A stretch of DNA of 64,000 nt from a virus. This document shows, piece after piece, positions 49,148-59,400 of the stretch. The stretch is from positions 1-64,000 of IMG/VR virus record IMGVR_UViG_3300047369_000650; one strand, given 5' to 3'. Both the position numbers and the translations under genes were made by a program. Each line of letters opens with the position of its first letter. Position 1 is the first letter of the stretch. The notes below the pieces were generated by a model. It made no database searches. It was not told the origin of the DNA and saw only the letters and a list, made by a program, of their open reading frames with translations.

Positions 49148-50353
49148 ATGGCCAGAAAACCTACAGTTAATTTAACAGATACATTTGAGACTTGGAGACA
49201 AAAAACAAATCTCATCTCAAGTAATGTTGGAGATCCGGATAACTTGACAACTCCGGTGACTACTGATCTTGTTCAGGCTTTAAATGAAATTAATGGTAGA
49301 ACAACTCAAGCATATATTCGTAATAGCGTTTCATTAAATGCAAGTAATAATGCACTACACGCATCCATGTCATATAATGCAGCAACTGGAGTGTTTTCTT
49401 TTCAGTCTAATACAATTACAGATTCCGATATTCCTACATTAGATGCAAGTAAAACTGGTACTGGAATATTTGATGCCCAGCGTATTCCTGGATTAGATGC
49501 CTGTAAGATTATTACGGGTGTTCTTGATTCTGCTAGAATGCCAGTTGGCTATTTTGATAAAGAATTTCTAAACAATACAACAGATGATCTTCAAGAAGGT
49601 GCAACAAATCTTTATTATACAGATCAAAGAGTGCACGCTGCTGTAGGAATATATCCTAATGATAGTACACTTGATTACAATACCGGCACAGGTCAATTTA
49701 GAGTTAATGTTTCAGGATTACTTAGCCAGCTTCCCAATATACTTGATTCCGGGGAAATTGGCGCCATTGCACAAGATGAAATTGATTCTGCATACGTTGC
49801 AGCTAGGGTGCCACCTTCTGGTATAGCCTTAACTGATTTGTCTGTAACAACTGGAACTGCTTCAGGCGGAGGTTCTTTAGCATATAATAATGGAAATGGG
49901 GCATTTACATTTAGACCAGCAGATATGAGTAATGGAGGTACTAGAGTTTATAAACAGACTATTACTATAGCTGGAGGTGTTAATGGTGCATCATATCAGT
50001 GGCCAGCCAGTAGTTTTCCTAGTGGAATATCTCGTAAACCAGATGTTATTAGTACAAAATTTATTTGTGTTCAACCCGCTGGAGGGTTTTCTGTTGGAGA
50101 TGAAATATATTTACCTCCACATTTTAATGAACCTGCTGGAGATCAGCAAGGTTATAATATATCATGGGATAATAGCGCGTCTAAACTTATATCAACTTTA
50201 GGTGACGATGGATTATCTCTTATTCAAAACAGAACGGGTGGAAAATGGTTTTATGCTTATGTAACACATTGGAATGTTGTTCATAATTTAGTTTGGTATG
50301 GAACCGATGCGGATGAAGATATAGACACAATTAGTAGCATGAGCGCTCTTTAA
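49148..50353 (+). CDS. Tail fibre-type structural protein, paralogue of gene 46025 at its N-terminus
   Basis: 401 residues. FETWRQKTNLISSNVGDPDN near the start mirrors the anchor of gene 46025. Repeats with IPTLDASKTGTGIFDAQRIP and LDACKIITGVLDSARMP follow, then NTTDDLQEGATNLYYTDQRV, a motif common in marine fibre proteins. The C-terminal third (about 270-401) is a beta-rich domain with an aromatic end (GGKWFYAYVTHWN). A fibre or adhesin role is inferred. Confidence 0.65.
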   Translation: MARKPTVNLTDTFETWRQKTNLISSNVGDPDNLTTPVTTDLVQALNEINGRTTQAYIRNSVSLNASNNALHASMSYNAATGVFSFQSNTITDSDIPTLDASKTGTGIFDAQRIPGLDACKIITGVLDSARMPVGYFDKEFLNNTTDDLQEGATNLYYTDQRVHAAVGIYPNDSTLDYNTGTGQFRVNVSGLLSQLPNILDSGEIGAIAQDEIDSAYVAARVPPSGIALTDLSVTTGTASGGGSLAYNNGNGAFTFRPADMSNGGTRVYKQTITIAGGVNGASYQWPASSFPSGISRKPDVISTKFICVQPAGGFSVGDEIYLPPHFNEPAGDQQGYNISWDNSASKLISTLGDDGLSLIQNRTGGKWFYAYVTHWNVVHNLVWYGTDADEDIDTISSMSAL

Positions 50354-50365
50354 GGAAGAAAAGCA

Positions 50366-51394
50366 ATGGTAAGAATATTAGATTTAACCGCAATACAACA
50401 AGCTGATATAGATTCAAATGACCATCTTGTTATTTCTAATATCGGTGGGTCACCGATGGCTTCTTCAAGAGTTAGGGTAGAAGACTTTGTTCAATATACT
50501 CTTGCCGGCGGCTCTTTAGGTTTTGCTACAAAATCCGAAGTTGATAGTGCAATTGATGCTAATAATACCTTACATTTTCCTTTTACTATAAATGCTGGCT
50601 TGGGTCTTGATAGTTTATCAAATGGAATTTTAGATAGTGCCAATGATACAATTACAATTAATCATACCGCTAGTTCTGCCACATCAATTACTAGTGCTGG
50701 TACGTCAAATATTATTCGTAATATTACCTTAGATGGTGCTGGACATATTTTATCTATAGATGAATCAAATGGTGGTACTATATTCTTAGAGTCTGCTGGC
50801 GTGTTTGCAGGCACAGGTTTATCTGGTGGTGGTCAAATTACTCCAGGTAGCGGACCTGTTTATATTTCTCATCCAACTGCCGGTGGCTTATCTAATTCAA
50901 CAAATACAGGCACTAATGTTCTACAGAGTATTACATTTGATACATATGGTCACGGTGCATCAGTAACACCAGTTGATTTAACAACTGTTATTGATTCTTC
51001 TTATGTCTCAGCAAGAGTCCCTGATTTTGTAAGTGCTACTTCAGGTGATTCAATGGTTGGGGACTATTACATTACTGGCGAATTATTTGTATCTGGTAAT
51101 ATTACAGGTTTTGCAAACTTCTCGGATATAACATTAAAAGAAAATCTTGAAATTATTAATAATCCAGTAGATAAAGTAATGAATCTTAATGGCTATACTT
51201 TTAACTATATTGGTAGTGATATTCGTATGCCAGGTTTAGTTGCTCAAGAAGTTGAAGAAGTTTTACCAGAAGCGGTATATGAAACACCTCAAGGTAAAAA
51301 AGCACTACACTATGCAAACATGGTAGGACTACTCGTAGAAGCCGTAAAAGAGCTGAAAGCTGAGGTAGAAGAACTGAAAACAAAGATAGGGTAA
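50366..51394 (+). CDS. Fibre protein with C-terminal S74 intramolecular chaperone
   Basis: 342 residues. The N-terminal and central parts are fibre-like (GLGLDSLSNGILDSANDTIT, DSSYVSARVPD). The last 90 residues are a Peptidase_S74 domain: FSDITLKENLEIINNPVDKV with the Ser-Asp of the self-cleavage site, LNGYTFNYIG, MPGLVAQEVEEVLPEAV and a C-terminal coiled coil (VKELKAEVEELKTKI). S74 domains trimerise a fibre and then cut themselves off. It ends 1 nt before the next gene. Confidence 0.8.
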   Translation: MVRILDLTAIQQADIDSNDHLVISNIGGSPMASSRVRVEDFVQYTLAGGSLGFATKSEVDSAIDANNTLHFPFTINAGLGLDSLSNGILDSANDTITINHTASSATSITSAGTSNIIRNITLDGAGHILSIDESNGGTIFLESAGVFAGTGLSGGGQITPGSGPVYISHPTAGGLSNSTNTGTNVLQSITFDTYGHGASVTPVDLTTVIDSSYVSARVPDFVSATSGDSMVGDYYITGELFVSGNITGFANFSDITLKENLEIINNPVDKVMNLNGYTFNYIGSDIRMPGLVAQEVEEVLPEAVYETPQGKKALHYANMVGLLVEAVKELKAEVEELKTKIG

Positions 51395-51395
51395 C

Positions 51396-52733
51396 ATGCC
51401 AGATTACAGTCTCTTCCCAGCAACAAAAGGAAATCAGTTTTCATTCGATGATTTTAGAACTGCATTAGATGTGGGTAATAATCAGCCTATTTCTTTTGCT
51501 GATTTATATCCTGGTGGAGTGTATATACCAGATGATAATAATTTCTTTACTTTTTTATTATCGGTTCCAGATACTGGTGAAGTTGCTATAAATGATTTTC
51601 AGAAAAACGGTACTTCATTAGCAGATTTTACCATTAGCACACCTGATGCTAATAATCATGTTGAAGATCAGACAACTAGAAATCTTGCAACAATATCATT
51701 AAATAATGGAACATTTACCGAAGGTCAAAGAATATATTATGAATTAGAACCGTCAACTGGAGTTGCTGATCCAGATTTTACTGGTGATGACGTGACATTC
51801 ATGACTGGAAGAATAGGAACTACTTTATCCGGCATTGCTACTCCAACTCCAGGTACTAATAGTATAACACTTTCCGCTGCATTTAAAACAGATACGACAA
51901 CGGAAGGTAATATTGTATTAAGATTAAAAATTCCTGGTTTAGATAATAGCACTCCTGTAGGAACTAATGACTGGACACCTACAGTTGTTTCGCCTCTAAC
52001 TGATACTAGTACAAATTTTATTAATCTTGATTTTGCAGACACAACAGTTCTATCTAGTAATTCTAGTATCACGGAAATAAATGGGTGGACAATTCAAAAA
52101 CAGAATTTAAGACTTGGCAATAACCAAAACGGACCATATGGGCTTTGGAGCGGTTCCGGTATTACTTTTCACAATGCTGGCGTGAATAGTACAATTGCTG
52201 CACCAGTTGATCCTACACCATTCCCCACTGGTTCATTCGGGAACAGCAACGGTGATAAATTTGGATTTACGGGAACACCAACACTCGACTATGAATTTAA
52301 AGACCCTACCGATCTTGTGCATAATGGCAATACACAATTAGGCTACTCGTGCATAAGACTATATAGCTCTGGCAGTAGTGCCGGCGGTGATGTTGCACAC
52401 GGACCTCTAATTAAAGGAAAGGTATGGCTTCCTCTTACGACAAGTGATTCAGTTAGGTTTAAGTGGAGAGCCGTTGGTGGAGGTGACGCTTATGATATAT
52501 TTGCATGGCTGCAAGAATGGTATGATCCGAATAATCCAAGTTCATTCAGGCAGCAAATTATTTTAAATCAAACTCAAGGTTCCGCAAGTGGAGACAGTGG
52601 TTGGCAAACCGTTACTGCTCAAGTTGCTTATAGTGGTTTATATACGTTTGCATTTATGTCTGGAACATTTGATTATACTGGTGGTACAGCTTTAGGGGCA
52701 AATTTATATATTACAGATATTGAAGTTATTTAA
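51396..52733 (+). CDS. Virion structural protein, beta-rich, unknown
   Basis: 445 residues. NQFSFDDFRTALDVGNNQPI, then SFADLYPGGVY, forms the N-terminal anchor. A repeat-like Ser/Thr/Asn-rich middle and a C-terminal jelly-roll-like region (about 230-445; GPYGLWSGSGITFHNAGV, VRFKWRAVGGGDAYDIFAW, GSASGDSGWQTVTAQVAYSG) follow. The C-terminal part resembles carbohydrate-binding modules in character, but no family is assigned. It lies between fibre genes in the late operon. Confidence 0.6.
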   Translation: MPDYSLFPATKGNQFSFDDFRTALDVGNNQPISFADLYPGGVYIPDDNNFFTFLLSVPDTGEVAINDFQKNGTSLADFTISTPDANNHVEDQTTRNLATISLNNGTFTEGQRIYYELEPSTGVADPDFTGDDVTFMTGRIGTTLSGIATPTPGTNSITLSAAFKTDTTTEGNIVLRLKIPGLDNSTPVGTNDWTPTVVSPLTDTSTNFINLDFADTTVLSSNSSITEINGWTIQKQNLRLGNNQNGPYGLWSGSGITFHNAGVNSTIAAPVDPTPFPTGSFGNSNGDKFGFTGTPTLDYEFKDPTDLVHNGNTQLGYSCIRLYSSGSSAGGDVAHGPLIKGKVWLPLTTSDSVRFKWRAVGGGDAYDIFAWLQEWYDPNNPSSFRQQIILNQTQGSASGDSGWQTVTAQVAYSGLYTFAFMSGTFDYTGGTALGANLYITDIEVI

Positions 52734-52745
52734 TAGGAAAAGAAA

Positions 52746-53132
52746 ATGGCACAGTACGAAGATATAACAATTGATAAAGGATCCGATGTAACTATTCGTC
52801 TGGATTTATATAATACTGATGGGTCTCCTAAACAAATGAATACGCAAGACGAAAATGCTAATTTTGTACCTCTTTATAATATAAATGCAAAGATGAAAAA
52901 AACTTATAATACAAAAGATTCTGATGCTACAGCGTTCTTTGCAACAACTGTTGATCCAGATAATTTAGATTATGTAATTCATCTATCTTTAACAAATACT
53001 CAGACTGATGCACTTAAGCCTGGTAGATATGTTTATGATGTAGAAATTTCAAGATTTGATTCAGCTGAAGGTGCTACAATAGTAGAAAGAATATTGGAAG
53101 GTAATATACAAGTTACCCCATCAGTAACGTAG
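52746..53132 (+). CDS. Conserved marine phage virion protein, Ig-like
   Basis: 128 residues. ITIDKGSDVTIRLDLYNTDG, then INAKMKKTYNTKDSDATAFF, LSLTNTQTDALKPGRYVYDV and LEGNIQVTPSVT are conserved in marine T4-like phages and describe a BppU-like or Ig-like beta-sandwich. Such domains connect receptor-binding parts to the baseplate in other phages. The present role is inferred. Confidence 0.65.
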   Translation: MAQYEDITIDKGSDVTIRLDLYNTDGSPKQMNTQDENANFVPLYNINAKMKKTYNTKDSDATAFFATTVDPDNLDYVIHLSLTNTQTDALKPGRYVYDVEISRFDSAEGATIVERILEGNIQVTPSVT

Positions 53133-53142
53133 AGGTGTAAAA

Positions 53143-53388
53143 ATGTCTGGTATAAAACTAGTATCAAACCGAACAATTATAAAAAAGATTACTGTAGGAA
53201 CTCCGATTTTTACAACCAAGCGTGTTCAACTTCGTGCTAGTTTAGGTGATATTACTGATGTGGATGTTTCAGAAACAGATACAGATGATCCTAATCTTTT
53301 AGGTTTAGCAAATGGGCATGTTTTAGTTTTTAATTCTATTACAGAAAAATATGAAAGTCAAGAACTAGATGGAGGGGATACCTTCTAA
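53143..53388 (+). CDS. Small conserved structural protein, unknown
   Basis: 81 residues; AGAGGTG upstream. MSGIKLVSNRTIIKKITVGT, then a central acidic strand (SETDTDDPNLLG) and GHVLVFNSITEKYES, the last a motif common at the base of phage fibre proteins. Its gene abuts the late promoter at 53395. Function unknown. Confidence 0.58.
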   Translation: MSGIKLVSNRTIIKKITVGTPIFTTKRVQLRASLGDITDVDVSETDTDDPNLLGLANGHVLVFNSITEKYESQELDGGDTF

Positions 53389-53394
53389 AAAGTA

Positions 53395-53402
53395 TATAAA
53401 TA
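53395..53402 (+). promoter_or_regulatory. Late promoter before gene 53438
   Basis: An exact TATAAATA, 36 nt before the ATG, in the 49-nt gap after gene 53143. It would drive the PKD-domain protein and the giant fibre gene. Confidence 0.72.
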
Positions 53403-53437
53403 CTATTAATTCAGAATTTATCAAGGTTTGATCTAGT

Positions 53438-56400
53438 ATGGCAACTTTCAGCACCATTAGAATAAAAAGATCTGCTACACAGGCAGCGCCAAGTACACTT
53501 AAAACCGGCGAATTAGCATATTCTTCATTAGACTCTTCAAGAGCACTTTTTATTGGTGTTGGCAATCCTATTGATTCATCAGGAACTGCTCCACGCATTG
53601 CAAAAATAGGTGGTGAGTATTTAACAGCACTTCAGCCAGATTCTACTGGTGTTAATCAATCTTTAAGATTCTTAATAGCAGGTGATAGTCGTGATCTTGA
53701 TTATCTAAGACTTAATAATGAATTTATAGTTCCTACTGGTACTACTGCTGAAAGACCAGCTGATGTAACTGGGTCAATTAGATTTAATACTCAAGATACC
53801 ACATTTGAAGGATATGATGGTAATGTATGGAGTGGTCTTGGCGGAGTAAAAGATGTTGATCAAGATACATATATTATTGCAGAACTAACTCCGGGTAGTG
53901 ATGAAGATACATTACAATTCTATACTGCTGGAGAAAAAAGATTTTCAATTACAGACTCTGGGCAATTAGTTGCTGCTTCTGGATATTCTCCAGATAGCTC
54001 TCAGTCTCTTGTTACAAAAATTTATACTGATAACGTAAAAGCTGGTACTCCATTAGATGGTGCTTGGGATGATGGTGCATACAAATTCTTTAACGATGAT
54101 GATAGAGTAACCGATGTTCTTGATGGATTAAATGAAGCAATTAACAATGTAAGAAATAATGCCTTTTGTAGAGACCTTACTTTTGTTGCTTCTCCAACTG
54201 CAGCTGGTGCAGGATTTACCGCAACAATGACAGTAACAAATGATGGTACACCAAATAGATATGATATTGATTGGGGTGACGGCACTATTGATTCAGCAGT
54301 AACTGCAACAAATCCAACTCATCAATATATAGATCCTTTATCAAGCCCTGCTACAGTTACTGTAAGAGCATGGCATACAGATGGTGTTGGAACCGGTAGT
54401 GAAGCAACAAGAACAAATACAGATTATATTACAATATACACTCCAGATCCTGATGCACAGTTTACTCTTCATAGGCAAGAACCAGCAAACTCCTTTGCAT
54501 TAACAGGAAATGATTTATATGCTATTGAGGGTCAAGATTTATGGTTAAATAATTTAACGACAAATACAAACGTATCTGATAAAAATGGACCAGCAACAGT
54601 TGCTTATACTATGGATTGGGGTGATGGATCAGCCATAGAAAATATCACTGATAATTCTGGTGCTGGTGGCGCATTAGGATCAAGATTATCACATACGTGG
54701 CCCGCGGGCAGTGCTACAGGTACCGGTAAAGATACCTTGACATTTTCCTTAGTAACTCATACTACAGCAGATCCTACTTTAATACCAGAAACCGCAACCA
54801 CTCAATTAAAAGTTTATGATCCAAATATTGCCGCACCTCAAGGCTTAAATACAAAGACTATTTCATTTACAGGTAGTGTTGGAGATAGCCCTAGACTTGC
54901 AGTAGGATTTACAGACAATAGTTCGGGTGGCGGTCCAGTAGCAGGTCAAAGTGTTGATCGTGTAACACAGTCTTCAGGCAATGTTGCAACAACTATAACA
55001 TCTTCAGGCATTGCTCACAGCGGAAATTCTGGAGTATTAACTTCTGTGATTAATAATTCTATTGATGGTTCTGTTACCTTTACTACCGATAATCAAAACG
55101 GAACATATAATAGTTTAGTTGTATCGGATAATGTTGATTATAATTTATTTAATGCCGCAGGACAACCCACATCATTTAATACTAGCATCTACCATCCAGA
55201 ACTATATCAAGGATTTAAAGCAAAAATTACTAAAAATGCCACATTGTTACCTACTGGTTTAAATAGTTATGTTATTACTCACTCTCAGACTGGTTCAACC
55301 AATGAATTATTTTTTGCTAAAGACGATAATACAAATACTCCTACATTAACAGGCGGCACTCTTACTGAAAATGCAGCTGGAACATATAAGTACATAAGTG
55401 GCATTCCGCATTATACAACTGGTTCATCTTTAAATTTATCCGGATTAAATATAGCAGACTTTATTGGTCAAACTTATCAACAAACAAATAGCCCCTTTCA
55501 GGTTTCTTCTGGAACTACAGTTTTTGGAAGTGGTAATGCTATTAGTGACCAATATTATAGATATGATCAAATAGATGGAACATCATCATTTTTATCTTCA
55601 GGAACTCCTACTATTAATGTTGGCACTTCATCACCATATGCACTGGGTAGTGTTTCCGTTTCTATAACAAGCGGAAGTTCAACTCGTTCTATGCAAAAGA
55701 TTAAAGCCAGATCAAGAAATCCAAACGGGTGGGGTTCTTATAGAGAAATGCCAGAAAATATTTTAGTTCATACTGCATCACAACAAGGGATTAGTGAAAT
55801 AGCAATTAATGTGGATAATAATTTAGGATTTGGATTTGATGACGACGGCATTCGCATTTTTGACTTCAGTTCTGAAGTTATAAATACTCCTAGTTATACA
55901 AGTTCAACTAATTTTTATACTAATAATGTTTATAGTGAATCAGCTGATCCAGGAGTCCAAGGTACACAAGAAGCCACTTTAAGTTTTGGTGTTATACAAC
56001 ACGATTTAACTGATTATAGTGGTGGTTATTTACCTGCAGGACCTAACAGATCTGGAGATACTGGAACACAATATTTTACATTTGCGTTTAGAAGAACGGT
56101 TGTGCCAAACTTTAATATTAATATAACCAGTACAACAGGAGTTGAAGGTATTTTTATAGCAGCACCAGGAACAGCAATAGATAATTATAGCACATTAAAC
56201 GGTTGGTTAGATTGTTCTATCCAAGCAAATGATGGTGGTGTGCCTGGAGCAAATTTAGGAGCTGGCGGTAACGGAAGCAACGGTTGTGCTAAAACTGGTA
56301 GTGATAGAATAATTGCAAATACCGCTTTAAGCGGATCTTACTTAATGACACTCGGTGAAGAAAATTTAACAAATGCTACAGGGAATGTAGGATTAGTTAG

Positions 56401-56449
56401 AATTGCATTATCTGCTAATCAAAAAATAACATCTTTGAGTATTTCATAA
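53438..56449 (+). CDS. Virion structural protein with PKD-like domains
   Basis: 1,003 residues. The N-terminus IRIKRSATQAAPSTLKTGEL, then AYSSLDSSRALFIGVG, is the typical attachment module of marine phage fibre proteins. A second common motif, GSIRFNTQDTTFEGYDGNVW, is at about 125. Two PKD-like domains follow, recognised by YDIDWGDGTIDSAV (about 280) and YTMDWGDGSAIENI (about 390). The remaining 550 residues are beta-rich and Ser/Thr/Asn-rich. PKD domains act as spacers or weak protein-sugar binders. It is probably a fibre or decoration protein. Confidence 0.7.
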   Translation: MATFSTIRIKRSATQAAPSTLKTGELAYSSLDSSRALFIGVGNPIDSSGTAPRIAKIGGEYLTALQPDSTGVNQSLRFLIAGDSRDLDYLRLNNEFIVPTGTTAERPADVTGSIRFNTQDTTFEGYDGNVWSGLGGVKDVDQDTYIIAELTPGSDEDTLQFYTAGEKRFSITDSGQLVAASGYSPDSSQSLVTKIYTDNVKAGTPLDGAWDDGAYKFFNDDDRVTDVLDGLNEAINNVRNNAFCRDLTFVASPTAAGAGFTATMTVTNDGTPNRYDIDWGDGTIDSAVTATNPTHQYIDPLSSPATVTVRAWHTDGVGTGSEATRTNTDYITIYTPDPDAQFTLHRQEPANSFALTGNDLYAIEGQDLWLNNLTTNTNVSDKNGPATVAYTMDWGDGSAIENITDNSGAGGALGSRLSHTWPAGSATGTGKDTLTFSLVTHTTADPTLIPETATTQLKVYDPNIAAPQGLNTKTISFTGSVGDSPRLAVGFTDNSSGGGPVAGQSVDRVTQSSGNVATTITSSGIAHSGNSGVLTSVINNSIDGSVTFTTDNQNGTYNSLVVSDNVDYNLFNAAGQPTSFNTSIYHPELYQGFKAKITKNATLLPTGLNSYVITHSQTGSTNELFFAKDDNTNTPTLTGGTLTENAAGTYKYISGIPHYTTGSSLNLSGLNIADFIGQTYQQTNSPFQVSSGTTVFGSGNAISDQYYRYDQIDGTSSFLSSGTPTINVGTSSPYALGSVSVSITSGSSTRSMQKIKARSRNPNGWGSYREMPENILVHTASQQGISEIAINVDNNLGFGFDDDGIRIFDFSSEVINTPSYTSSTNFYTNNVYSESADPGVQGTQEATLSFGVIQHDLTDYSGGYLPAGPNRSGDTGTQYFTFAFRRTVVPNFNINITSTTGVEGIFIAAPGTAIDNYSTLNGWLDCSIQANDGGVPGANLGAGGNGSNGCAKTGSDRIIANTALSGSYLMTLGEENLTNATGNVGLVRIALSANQKITSLSIS

Positions 56450-56458
56450 GGATCGAAT

Positions 56459-59400
56459 ATGTCAATAAGTGACAATCAAAAGTTAGACTTTCTGTGGAAA
56501 AAGCTCGGTTACGGAGCAACTAAGACAGACGTTAATTCCGTTAAGACCGCTACAAACGAGTCTATTCCAAGCCCGCTTCTTTTAAGCGGAACAGGTCTTT
56601 GGACAGATGCATATCAAATTCCAACTCTAATACCAAGCGCAAGTAGCCATATTGTTGAAATTTATGATGATACTGGTAATGGCTCCACTACTGTAGAAAC
56701 AGTAGAAGATACAACAGCAACACCAAATAGAACATGGAAAACAGGTTTAACCAATTGGATTCCACCACAGTTTGGATCTACTTATGCAATAAAAGTTTAT
56801 ATTGCTCCTACAGGTACTGCGGATCCTCAGACTTCAGGAACAAGAATTTTTGCTGCAGGTTCTGGTAATAACGATGAATTTTTCTTTGATTATCAGTCTG
56901 GTGTTCTTAATTTTATTGGTACAAATCTTCCATCTGGTATAGACGGTAATGAAATATTTATTGTTGGTGGTAGATATATCGGTAAAACTGGTAATAGATT
57001 TACTGCTCTTTATGCAGATTCAGCTGATATTGGTCATGCATTTATTGATTCAGCCGATATTGATATGGCTGACATTATTACTGCCTATATTGATAGTGCA
57101 GATATTTTACATGCGATTATTGATTCAGCGGATATTACTCTTGCTAAAATTACAAATGCAACTATTGACTCTGCTTATATAAAATATGCCGATATAGATC
57201 ATACAGATATTGATTCTGCTGATATCACTTTAGCCGATATTATAACTGCAAATATTACAACTGCTAACATAAACTATGCAGATATTGATTCCGCTGACAT
57301 AGATTTAGCTAAGATTATAACTGCAAATATTGATTCCGCTGATATAGGGCACGCTTATATTGATAGTGCTGAAATTGGTGTTTTAAATATTACTGGACAA
57401 ATAAATGGTCCACAAGATTTTATTATTGATCCTGCTGCTGTTGGTGATAACACTGGTAGAGTTATTATTAAAGGTGATCTACAAGTAGATGGTACTGAAA
57501 CAATTGTTAATTCTACTACTGTTACTATTAATGATAAAAACATTGTTCTTGCAGATTCAGCTCAAGATTCAAGTCAAGCCGATGGGGCTGGTATTACAGT
57601 ATTTGCAGCTAATGCCAAAATAACATATGAAGCAGCTCAAGATCGTTGGGTATTTAATAAAGATATTGATGCTCCAGCAATATATGCTGATAGTGGTATT
57701 ATAACATATCTCACGTCAACGTATGGAACAATTCAATATTTAACAAGCGATAGTGCTACTATAGGCAATATTACTTCAACAAACATTGATACTGTTAATC
57801 TTGATGCTGATAGTGGTACAGTCACTAACTTATATTCATCAACAGGAGTAATAGTTAATCTTACTTCATCTAATGGCGTTATAACTGTTCTTGCCTCAAA
57901 TTATGCAGATATTGATTCAGCTGATATAGATCAAGCAAGAATTTTAAAAGCAACCATTGATTCGGCTGGAATAGAATATGCTGATGTCGACAGTGCCGAT
58001 ATTGATGTACTTCGTGTTAAAGAGTTAACAGTAGATAGATTATATGCAGGATATGCAGATATTGATTCTGCTGACATAGATGTTCTTAGATCACTACAGA
58101 TTTCTGTAGATAGTGCAGGTATTAAATATGCAGATATTGATTCTGCTGATATTGAATTGGCTAAAATTGTTGGTCTTAATGCAGATAGTGCTAATATCAC
58201 AAACCTTACAGCTTTTGATGCAGATGTAACAGATTTATTTGCTAATCAAGGTGTTATAACAACACTTATATCACATTTTGCAGATATTGATTCGGCTGAA
58301 ATTGAGATTGCTAAAATTACAGGATTAACTGCTGATAGCGCCCATGTAACAGGTAATCTAACAGTTGGTGGTGATCTTACTGTAGCAGGTAATGCCACCA
58401 TTAGATCCGATGTTGGTGGAAATATTTATCTTGGTGATAGTAATGAAGATAATATTGTATTTAGCGGCGACATTAATTCTCATCTAATACCTAATACAAC
58501 TGAAACATTTAATCTTGGTAGTTTAGATAAAAGATGGAGAGACTTATATCTCTCTGGTCAGTCGATTTATTTAGGTGGGTTAATACTAAAAGAGTCAGAC
58601 GGTAAATTTGTAATTTATGATTCCGCTGGTAATCTTACTGACATTTTAGCTAAAGATATAACTGCTCAAACTTTAAATATTTCAGACAGTGCTTTTATCC
58701 AAAGATTTAGTGCCGATAGCGCAGTTATTCAATATCTAAAAGTTGGTCAAAGCTTAACTGTTACTGGCGATGGACTACAGTCAAATCAAATTACAACAGA
58801 TAGACTAAATGCGGGATTTGCTGATATAGATTCGGCAGAGATTGATGTTTTAAGAACTGGTAATCTAACAATAAGCGGAGACGGTATTACAACTCCATAT
58901 ATTAGTGCAGACTCTGCTGATATTGGTGTTTTAAGAATTGACTCTGGTAATTTTGAACATGTTATTATTGACTCAGCCGATATTAATGGAGCTTATATTG
59001 ATTCGGCAACAATAAGAAATTTATATATTAGTGGATCACTTTCTGGCGTAGGATTATCTGGGTTCATTCCTACCGCTGTTGGTGTAATGGATGCAAACGG
59101 TAGTTTAACTTCAGATTCGGGTTTAACATATAATGTAGATACAAATGATCTTACCGTACAAAATAATGTAATTGCAAAAGATGTAAAAATAACATCACTT
59201 TATCCGGGTTATATTTTAACTTCAGGTGCTAATGATTCAGTTGGTTTTACTGAAGGTCTTAAGTATGGTAATCATACTAGTGATATTATATCAAACGATG
59301 GTTTTGCTACATCTTTCCAAAAACTATATGATTCAGGATATTATAGATTTAATATCGATGATAATACTGGTAAACTTATTAATACGGGTGATGTACAACT

